In this document: piece by piece, positions 8,663-14,260 of the stretch
Position numbering within the stretch: position 1 is the first letter of the stretch
Layout: the number at the start of each line of letters is the position of its first letter
From: Larix sibirica
Taxonomy: Eukaryota > Streptophyta > Pinopsida > Pinales > Pinaceae
Assembly (NCBI GenBank): GCA_004151065.3
Contig: NWUY0300009412.1
Span: 8,298-22,557 of the forward strand
Length of the DNA: 14,260 nt
Reading direction: 5' to 3'
Program-made: the position numbers and the translations under genes
Notes under the pieces: model-generated
Databases searched by the model: none
What the model was told of the DNA's origin: nothing
What the model saw: the letters and a program-made list of their open reading frames with translations, nothing else

Positions 8663-8830
8663 CTCCCTGATTCGCAACGCTTTCGGCTCTCTCGGCTTTC
8701 CGGTCCTCGGCGCTCTCAGCTCTCCGGTGCTTGGCTCTCTCGACTCTCTTGGCCCTCCGGTGCTCGACTCCCTCGGCTCTCCAGTGCTCGTCTCCTTCGA
8801 CTCTCTAGTCAATTGGCAGAAGAAGCGGAC

Positions 8831-9327
8831 ATGCCGCCCACTAAAAAAGCTTGCACTCGTCGCTCTGCGAGCAGGTCAACTCCTCCTCCGGTCCGTCGAT
8901 GCGCTTCATGCGCGGGGTCGTTGGGAAAGCCCATAGATTCCAAAAGGAAATCTCGCATAAGGCGTAGGCAGAAATCCAATATGTTGAGGAGGATGCCATG
9001 ATATCCCGTGGGTGTCTCACTGATGTGGAAATTCACAGCGAATTTGAAGCCATGGTTCTTGACCTAGGGAATACCAGGGGTCGGACCACCCTGTACCAGA
9101 AAACTCTTGACCACCATTGGTCCCAGCAAATGGTGCTTGGCAAGGCACTGGCAAATAGAGGTGAAGCCTAGGCTGAAATTCTTCTCCAACAGGATGAAAT
9201 GGTCGATTTCCTGAAGCAGATTCTCTTCAATCAGCAACAACTTGCTCAACACTTCAGGATTACCCTCGCTAAAGAACTGACTACCCAACCCACCCAGGTT
9301 GGACATAAGGGTTATACCAGTAATTAG
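8831..9327 (+). pseudogene. Broken frame: basic N-terminus, helical Gln/Leu-rich C-terminus
   Basis: The first part starts at the ATG at 8831 and runs 56 residues to a TGA at 8999. It is strongly basic (MPPTKKACTRRSASRS at the start, KRKSRIRRRQ near residue 45), as in nucleic-acid-binding tails. A second frame, shifted by one base, is open from 8968 to a TAG at 9325 with one internal TAG at 9169-9171. It starts AEIQYVEEDAM and includes AEILLQQDEMVDFLKQIL and FNQQQLAQHF, a Leu/Gln pattern compatible with an amphipathic helix or coiled coil. The two overlap, so a single one-base indel near 8968-9000 plus one Trp-to-stop change (TGG to TAG) would explain the break. A basic region next to a coiled coil recalls LINE ORF1-type proteins, but this is only an analogy of layout. 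I do not recognise the family. Confidence 0.5.
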
Positions 9328-9578
9328 CTCTGTCTGTTTTTTTATTATTTTGGTTTAGACTTTTCTTGATGCTGTTACAGAGCTCTTTTGCTTGTCAGTG
9401 ATTCAGTTAAACTCTTTTTCCGTAAACTCTGGTTTCCTCATGAGGACGATTTCTCTAAACTCTGTTTTTAACTATATTTTGGGGTCTGTTTTCTCAATTG
9501 AGAGAGGGCCCGGTACTACTCTGTTACTGCATATTTTTGTAAAGACAATATAAAGATTTTCTCTAGCTTACCAAAAAA
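9328..9578 (+). other. 3' untranslated part and A tail of the GC-rich insertion
   Basis: After the TAG at 9325 the sequence becomes T-rich, with AAACTCT repeated near 9409-9420, 9424, 9455 and 9460. It passes TTGAGAGAGGGCCCGGTACT and ends TTTTTGTAAAGACAATATAAAGA followed by TTTTCTCTAGCTTACC and A6. The GTAAAGACAATATAAAG region may hold the polyadenylation signal (AATATAAAG). It has the general look of a plant LINE or transcript 3' end. Confidence 0.6.
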
Positions 9579-9597
9579 TGAATTATGTCTTTAACCC
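9579..9597. repeat. 3' target-site duplication of the GC-rich insertion (19 bp)
   Basis: TGAATTATGTCTTTAACCC matches 7972-7990 exactly and directly follows the A6 tail. Confidence 0.93.
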
Positions 9598-9869
9598 TTT
9601 TAAAAACCTTACTTAAAGATCCATCCACATTTAATTCTTCGATTATTTTGTATTGGAATACATTATGTAGTATTAAAACTCATTACCATATCTATAATAT
9701 TCTGTGCTATTACAACTCATTACCATATCTATGACATCTTCCATTGGTTAAGAGCTTAGCTCTACCAAAATTTCCAAAACAAAAGACCATTATCTATATA
9801 ATTAGGTTTAGTGTAAAACCCATTCTAAAATAATTAACTTCACATTGCTTTAAACCATATTAATATTAT
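9598..9869. repeat. AT-rich spacer with a small local duplication
   Basis: AACTCATTACCATATCTAT occurs twice, near 9678 and 9715, about 37 bp apart. Nothing else is recognised. Confidence 0.6.
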
Positions 9870-10011
9870 TTGGAGAATATAAAAAGTCTGTATTCACTAC
9901 ATTCCTTTGACCTAAAGCCATGTAATCCATGACATCAATAACAACGAATTATAATTTTAGTTTTATTGGACTATAGTTTATATTGAATAACGGACTTTTT
10001 CTATTCTCCAA
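9870..10011. repeat. Inverted repeat of about 27 bp, 142 bp end to end (MITE-like)
   Basis: The left arm 9870-9896 (TTGGAGAATATAAAAAGTCT, then GTATTCA) pairs with the right arm 9984-10011 (TGAATAACGGACTTTTTCTA, then TTCTCCAA), with about two mismatches and one extra base. The size and AT-rich interior suit a foldback or MITE-like element. No convincing TSD is visible and the end motif is not one I recognise. Confidence 0.6.
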
Positions 10012-10070
10012 AGCCAAGAAGCATAATGTCACTAAATCCAAGACATCAATGACAATGAATTATAATTCTA
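9914..10070. repeat. Direct repeat pair interleaved with the inverted repeat
   Basis: AAAGCC, then ATCCATGACATCAATAACAA and CGAATTATAATTTTA (9914-9959) recur at 10010-10070 as AAAGCC, ATCCAAGACATCAATGACAA and TGAATTATAATTCTA, with an extra 15 bp in the second copy. One copy lies inside the hairpin loop and the other immediately outside its right arm. Confidence 0.8.
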
Positions 10071-10482
10071 TTTTTTAATTATATAACATATTATTTTTTC
10101 AAAAATTAATAATTTTGTTAAAGAACTTAAATATTAAAAAATGATTTTGTTAAAAAAATTAAATATTATTATTTTTTAATTATTTTTATAAAATTAATGT
10201 TCTAATTTATAAAACTTAATATATATTTTTAATACAATAAACATTTAAATTTTTATTTTTATTTTTATTTTTTCAAAATTGATATCATTCCAGAATTGTA
10301 AAATTATTTCGGGGAACCAATTGAAGGGTTGTATGAATTTTTGTAATGTTTCAAATTCTTTAGTGAAACATATCTACTCTAAATTACTTAGGTAAGTATG
10401 GTGTTTTTATGTTTTCTCAAACTAGTTAGGTGGACATCTGTACTTCAAACAATGCATCAAATTGATTGTATAGTAAAAAGCT
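10071..10482. other. Extremely AT-rich spacer
   Basis: Long runs of A and T with ATTTTTATTTTTATTTTTAT near 10250-10270. No open frame or other signal is supported. It could act as a scaffold-attachment-like AT tract, which is speculation. Confidence 0.5.
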
Positions 10483-10670
10483 TTACATAGGATGGAATAT
10501 AGCATTTATGACCAATTAAAATGATGATAATGTTTGATCGTTTCACACGCATGTTATATCTTTAAAAAGTATATTACATTTTAACTTATATGGGATGGAG
10601 CATAACATTTATCATCATGTTATATATGGATCCTTTTACATGCATGATCTTTCTTCAAATAAATATATTA
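10483..10670. repeat. Diverged tandem duplication, period about 104 bp
   Basis: TTACATAGGATGGAATATAG, CATTTAT, CGCATGTTATATC and AAGTATATTA (10483-10576) recur in order at 10586-10670 as TTATATGGGATGGAGCATAA, CATTTAT, TGCATGATC and AAATATATTA. The copies differ by several indels, so this is old. Confidence 0.6.
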
Positions 10671-11036
10671 AGATTTAATAAATGATTAAAACAATTTTCT
10701 TTCATTATAGTAATTATTGCTAATTACCATAGTATTTTTCCATTATGATGGTGGACATTTTTTTAAGAGAATTATATGATATTATAAAACTAGTTGATGT
10801 AGAAATAATGTTATGACCAACTCATTAGTCTAAATGTGAATTTGATATTTTTTGACCATTCAAAATAATAGGAAGAGAAATATAGAATTTTTGGTTTATG
10901 GAATTATAGGCATAATTAGGAAGATTTCAACAAATCTAAAATTGCAACTTTAACAAAGATTTTATAACCATATTCTTATGATGGCAAACTAAGAAAATTC
11001 AAAATCGTAAAACGTTTAGCCTTCTTCATTTACAAG
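10671..11036. other. AT-rich spacer with nothing recognised
   Basis: No gene, repeat or RNA signal is seen between the duplication and the target site of the LINE at 11037. Confidence 0.5.
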
Positions 11037-11052
11037 TCATGGCCCAAGAAAT
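11037..11052. repeat. 5' target-site duplication of the LINE (16 bp)
   Basis: TCATGGCCCAAGAAAT matches TCATTGCCCAAGAAAT at 11601-11616 with one mismatch. Confidence 0.85.
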
Positions 11053-11364
11053 TGGGGGCTGTTGAGTTTTGCAGTGATGGAAAATATTCGGCCTTAGTAG
11101 TTTTATGGCGACTCTAAGGTCATTGTTGATTGCGTCACAGGTGCTTCTACTTTTCAGGTGATGATGCTGGATCACTGGTGTTCTAGTACTAGAAGTCTAG
11201 TGGATGGCTTTAACATGTTTCCAATTAAACACATCTACAGGAAATTCAATTCACTGGCAAATAGCTTGTCCAAACAAGCTGTGGGCATGTCTGAAGGCTT
11301 GATCCGTTTTAAGGAGTTTAAAGACTTTAACTTATTTAGTTCTGTCTCCTTCCATATTTACTAA
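11053..11364 (+). pseudogene. Partial ORF2 of a LINE: C-terminal RNase H domain, broken
   Basis: The frame opens at the insertion edge with WGLLSFAVMENI, fitting the helix before the third catalytic residue of plant RNase H-like (RVT_3 type) domains. Two adjacent TAG stops follow (11095-11100). YGDSKVIVDCVTG then carries the conserved GDS aspartate. After DHWCSSTRSLVDGFNMF comes IKHIYRKFNSLANSLSKQA, which aligns with the family pattern HVxRxxNxxADxLSKxA. The last catalytic Asp (AD) is Asn here (AN), so activity is doubly lost. The frame ends at a TAA at 11362-11364. The upstream endonuclease and reverse transcriptase are missing because of 5' truncation. In an intact element this domain would remove RNA from the RNA-DNA hybrid during insertion. 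The family assignment is from motif pattern, without a database search. Confidence 0.85.
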
Positions 11365-11600
11365 AATTTGTATGTAGAGTCTTTCATGAGAAATAGTGTT
11401 GCTGAACTGTTATTTTTTTATGTTACTTGTAATTTTCATGTTGTTTTGTAGTATGTTGTTAAAAGTTATTTTCAAGCACGATGACAGTTTTGATCACTAA
11501 AGCTATTAATGACTTTGTTTAGTCTCCGTAAAGACTTTTACAACTTTGATTCTCTCTTTAAATAACAAGTTGTTGGTTTTTTTTCACCTCGAAAAAAAAT
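11053..11600 (+). mobile_element. 5'-truncated LINE (L1-type with RNase H)
   Basis: The 548 bp insertion begins inside the RNase H coding region, continues through the stop codon and 3' untranslated region, and ends CCTCG plus an A8 tail. A 16 bp target-site duplication with one mismatch flanks it. Truncation at the 5' end is the usual result of incomplete target-primed reverse transcription. Plant L1-type elements commonly carry an RNase H domain at the end of ORF2, which fits. The 3' untranslated region (11365-11591) is T-rich. It does not obviously match the 3' end of the 4498-4782 insertion or of 7991-9578, so these may be different LINE lineages. Confidence 0.88.
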
Positions 11601-11616
11601 TCATTGCCCAAGAAAT
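11601..11616. repeat. 3' target-site duplication of the LINE (16 bp)
   Basis: TCATTGCCCAAGAAAT is the partner of 11037-11052 and follows the A8 tail after one T. Confidence 0.85.
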
Positions 11617-11773
11617 CAAATTCTCGACCTAATGCCAACCAACACTTAAAACAAATCAGCCAAGTGAACTACCTAGAATAACTATTTATTCTATTTTACT
11701 TACCCTCAAAGACGAATATATGTATATATATAACAAGGATTATATTATTGGAAAGAGCACTATAGAGATGGCC

Positions 11774-11843
11774 AATTTTTTTGAGGGTTACATTTTCAAT
11801 ATTTGAGTAAATTTTTTGAGAGTTACATTTTCAATATTTGATC
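11774..11843. repeat. 35 bp tandem duplication
   Basis: AATTTTTTTGAGGGTTACAT and TTTCAATATTTGAGT (11774-11808) are repeated at 11809-11843 with few differences (GAGGG becomes GAGAG). Confidence 0.85.
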
Positions 11844-12506
11844 CTTACAAAGTCAGTCAGATTTGGGATGTGATTTTCATATAACTCTTATCTAAGTCAA
11901 AATAATTAATCTCAATTTATTAGCAATGATGTGTATACTTTGCATCATTATTGGGCAATTTATAAAGATATGCATGCTACTTTTACTTATTTGACTAAAG
12001 GATAGTGAAACATGTATAAGCTTACATTCTCCTACGTTATATATATATATATATATATATTAATATTATAGTGGAGCTTATAGTAAAACCAATTGTCTTC
12101 TTCCTTTGATGTATTTGATGTAGATGGTGACACTATTTCCCATTATGGTTTTGAGTTAGCTTCTTTATGCCACCTCTTCATCCATCTCCTAAGAGATGTT
12201 TAATGGGACTAACCCACAAATGGAGTTGGATCCTTTCACAATATCAAATTCATCTATTCATCACCTATTCTTATTCTTATTGTGATCATTGTGTATTTTT
12301 TTTAAGAATTGCCCCTTGGGACTTTGTATGAGAGTGGTTCTAACTTCTAGGTTTATTGTTTTTCTTGTTTTGTTAGAGAGTCCTTATCCTTTAGGAACGG
12401 ATCCTTTGGATAGTCTATCTTGAGACAAACTTTTCTTTTGAAAGCCATATTTTCATAATCCATTCCATGGATCCAAAAAGAATAATCTCACCCTATAACG
12501 ATGTAA
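11844..12506. other. AT-rich stretch with a TA microsatellite
   Basis: An uninterrupted TA run of about eleven repeats lies at 12038-12060. No gene is seen in the remainder. The repeat number of such a run is easily miscounted by sequencing or polymorphic. Confidence 0.7.
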
Positions 12507-12690
12507 TATGATAGATCAAAACTTAAATCAAACTCTACACATATTCAATGAACAAGAATAATGCCCTTTCCAATTTGACTTGTGCCAAATTTAGTCAATA
12601 TAATAAATCAAGACTTAAGGCAAACTCTACACATATTCCCTGAACAAAAATGATGCCTTTTCCAATTTGACTTATGTCAAACTTAGGAAA
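12507..12690. repeat. 92 bp tandem duplication
   Basis: ATCAAAACTTAAATCAAACT, CTACACATATTC, GAACAAGAATAATGCCC and TTTCCAATTTGACTTGTGCC recur 92 bp later as ATCAAGACTTAAGGCAAACT, CTACACATATTC, GAACAAAAATGATGCC and TTTTCCAATTTGACTTATGT. The copies are adjacent and moderately diverged. Confidence 0.88.
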
Positions 12691-13169
12691 TCAATTTAAA
12701 GTATTAGTGTTGAAAATTTACATCTCATTGACACTAACTCAAAAAATATGGTTTGAAAAAATAACCAACTCTACATCAAAACCATGGTGTCTTTCTTCCC
12801 AACACCATTATCATAATTGAAAGAAAGAACTATAAAAAATATTTTGAAACAAATTGTTGTCCAACATTTGGCTTACATTGCATGGGAGAAAAAGCATCGA
12901 GAATGATGAACCAAACACATTAAATCTATGAACCACGCTTGGCTTTCCTAATTATTGATGACCTCATTAATTTTCAACATCAAAATATGTGACTAATTTC
13001 CGATCTTGACCAAGAAGGTTTTAGTTAAGGAGTTTTCTTAGTCAAAGAGCAAGATGGATTACTTTGGATTGCATACGAAATATGGGTTACTCTATATTTA
13101 TTATTTTATATATATATATATATTTAAGGAGTTCNCATGTCCAAGCTTTTGGCATACTTATAGTAAATT
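12691..13169. other. Spacer with a TA microsatellite and the single N
   Basis: A TA run lies at about 13107-13122, and the only ambiguous base of the window is at 13135, a few bases after it. No gene is seen. Confidence 0.6.
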
Positions 13170-13502
13170 AGGCAAATTGAGATTTTACTTTTAAATCACA
13201 CAAATATGAATGTAGTGTAGCTTGTGCTTCTACAAATTTCTTTCATTAGAAAACAAACCCCTACACTTTTACCCATACAAGACATATTTTTGACCAGCAA
13301 AAAAATTGAGCCCTTACAAACCCTTTACTCGAGATATAAGTTTAGGCAAATTGAGTCCTTACTTTTAATCACACAAATAGGAAGGTAATGCAACTTGTGC
13401 TTCTACAATAAGTGTTGTTCATGGTTAATATGAATTCAAGTTTCTTTCATTGGAAAACAAACCCCTGCACTTTCACCAATACACGACATATTTCTTACCA
13501 AC
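13170..13502. repeat. 174 bp tandem duplication
   Basis: AGGCAAATTGAG, TCACACAAATA, CTTGTGCTTCTACAA, TTTCTTTCATTAGAAAACAA, ACCCCTACACTTT and GACATATTT appear in order at 13170-13298 and again at 13344-13502. The second copy has about 30 extra bases (AAGTGTTGTTCATGGTTAAT and following) between CTACAA and TTTCTTTCATT. The copies are otherwise close. Confidence 0.88.
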
Positions 13503-13750
13503 ATAAAATTTGATTGTCCAACCATATTTGACAAGTCAAGCTACATGTAATGAACTGGAATCCCATTTTGTAGTTGATTAACCTTGTTTATTGGGAATCC
13601 CATTTTTTCTTCTGGAATTGTCTTAAAAGAAAGATTGAGGTGAATTAACATATGCTGTATTATTTAACAAAGAAATAATTTTTGTATGGATTACGTGTGT
13701 ATTTAATTATTTTGTTTTGGATAAATATGGTCCTATCTTTACGCCGTAAG
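13503..13750. other. Spacer with nothing recognised
   Basis: GGAATCCCATTTTTTC-type words occur twice (near 13559 and 13597). A small perfect stem, ACGCC-GTAA-GGCGT, lies at 13741-13754. No gene is supported. Confidence 0.45.
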
Positions 13751-13791
13751 GCGTTTCTACAAGTGGGAGTTGACTCTCCAAATTTTTTTAA

Positions 13792-14049
13792 TTGATTTTC
13801 AACCATCTGATCCTTTGTCCAACTATTGCGATAGTCTGGACTATCCGATCTACCAGCTCCCAAATGAGGCAGTGTGCTACGGTTTATTCATTCCATGTTG
13901 AACTAAATTTCTCTGACAACTTCAATGCACCACAGCTACCTGCCGTCTCGACCGGAGCCTCCAGCCCACAACTGGCCTCCTTCAATGCAGAAGGACGCCC
14001 TTATTGTTTCGCATTCAATTTTCCTTACATTGTCAGCTCCATTTCCTAG
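13792..14049 (+). other. Short open frame of unknown nature
   Basis: This plus-strand frame of 85 codons begins at a TTG and ends at a TAG. The peptide includes SFHVELNFSDNFNAPQLP and is Ser/Pro-rich toward the end. The local composition is less AT-rich than the neighbouring DNA, which gives slight weight to a genic or transposon origin. A minus-strand frame (13660-13863) overlaps it and is equally plausible. I recognise neither, and both could be chance. Confidence 0.2.
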
Positions 14050-14080
14050 GTCCAACTGACGTGTAGGTCCAACTGACGTG
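14047..14080. repeat. Perfect 17 bp tandem duplication with TGACGTG
   Basis: TAGGTCCAACTGACGTG occurs twice back to back (14047-14063, 14064-14080). Each copy contains TGACGTG, a core that plant bZIP factors can bind. There is no gene downstream in the window to show that it acts as a promoter element. Confidence 0.85.
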
Positions 14081-14109
14081 AAGGGCCTCCTAATCTGTAA
14101 TCCCTATGA

Positions 14110-14253
14110 TTCATATGTTATCCATCTGTTGTTGCTACTTCTACCTCTGAAGAAGCTGAACAACGCCTGCACCTGCACACTATTAAGAACTTCTACACAG
14201 AAGATAGACGCTGCTTGGTTCACCTGCACCACATACCACATATCGAGGCATAA
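14110..14253 (+). other. Open frame near the right edge, unknown
   Basis: Open from after a TGA at 14107-14109 to a TAA at 14251-14253, 47 codons. The peptide contains ATSTSEEAEQRLHLHTIKNF and then TEDRRCLVHLHHIP. It has no ATG in a suitable place, so if real it would be the 3' part of an exon or of a transposon frame. I recognise no family. Confidence 0.2.
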
Positions 14254-14260
14254 AGTTAGT

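Larger units (their letters stand above)
7991..9578 (+). mobile_element. GC-rich non-LTR retroposon or retrocopy (1,588 bp), novel composite
   Basis: The insert is bounded by a perfect 19 bp target-site duplication and ends CTTACCAAAAAA. Its ends share no terminal repeat, so it is not an LTR or TIR element. TSD length and A tail indicate target-primed reverse transcription by LINE machinery. Order of parts: a frame with an eight-residue repeat (to 8207), a linker, a CT-rich 28/30 bp repeat array (8487-8662) with a degenerate extension to about 8815, a broken frame with a basic N-terminus and Gln/Leu-rich C-terminus (8831-9327), then a T-rich 3' untranslated part. The front two thirds are strikingly GC-rich against the surroundings. 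No reverse transcriptase or endonuclease motif is visible, so it would be non-autonomous. It could be a LINE derivative that kept only ORF1 and the 3' end, a processed copy of a host transcript, or a composite SVA-like element. I do not recognise the family. Confidence 0.8.

Noticed and set aside
8543-8812. Minus-strand Arg/Glu/Pro-rich open frame
   Set aside because: It is the reverse reading of the CT-rich minisatellite; the lack of stops comes from base composition.
8365-8936. Leu/Ser repeat proteins on the plus strand (SLTFGSLV-type)
   Set aside because: The 28 bp units break the frame, so no one frame spans the array; translation of a low-complexity repeat is the simpler reading.
7991-9578. 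LTR retrotransposon or TIR DNA transposon
   Set aside because: The ends share no direct or inverted terminal repeat, the target duplication is 19 bp and there is an A tail; these fit non-LTR retroposition instead.
12038-12060. TA run as a functional element
   Set aside because: An ordinary dinucleotide microsatellite with no sign of function.
13741-13754. Stem-loop ACGCC-GTAA-GGCGT as a terminator or small RNA
   Set aside because: A five-base stem is too small to be meaningful without a linked gene.

Overview
This looks like nuclear, non-genic DNA from a vascular plant, probably one with a large, repeat-rich genome. The case rests on the AT-rich background, the absence of any convincing cellular gene, a plant-type LINE 3' end carrying an RNase H domain, a tRNA-type SINE, and many small diverged tandem duplications. 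The species cannot be named from the sequence. There is one ambiguous base (N) at 13135. No rRNA, complete tRNA, CRISPR array or intact gene is visible.

Layout. 1-1900: AT-rich DNA with no recognisable gene. About 1905-2760: a decayed minisatellite whose clear core (2319-2760) is ten units shrinking from 46 to 40 bp. 3371-3512: a short SINE with an A tail between about 20 bp target-site duplications (TSDs). 4014-4918: a tandem duplication of about 303 bp; the second copy is split by a 285 bp LINE-type tail (4498-4782) with a perfect 17 bp TSD, and the first copy preserves the empty site. 5383-5458: two identical 38 bp units. 5859-6320: a diverged direct-repeat pair around a minus-strand tRNA-like B box. 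6255-7243: a decayed open frame whose stops are all TGA. 7972-9597: the main feature, a GC-rich 1,588 bp insertion with a perfect 19 bp TSD and an A6 tail. 9870-10070: an inverted repeat interleaved with a direct repeat. 11037-11616: a 5'-truncated LINE ending in a broken RNase H domain. 11774-13502: tandem duplications with periods of 35, 92 and 174 bp, plus TA microsatellites. 13750-14260: a slightly more GC-rich end with two short unrecognised open frames and a perfect 17 bp duplication containing TGACGTG.

The main story is repeated target-primed retroposition into old non-coding DNA. Four insertions (3392-3490, 4498-4782, 7991-9578, 11053-11600) have TSDs and A-rich 3' ends, and all four point to the + strand. 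The 7991-9578 insertion is the best candidate for something undescribed. It has no LTRs. It joins a 5' frame with an eight-residue repeat, a CT-rich 28/30 bp minisatellite, and a broken frame with a basic N-terminus and a Gln/Leu-rich helical C-terminus that I do not recognise, followed by a retroposon-like 3' end. No functional gene network can be described.
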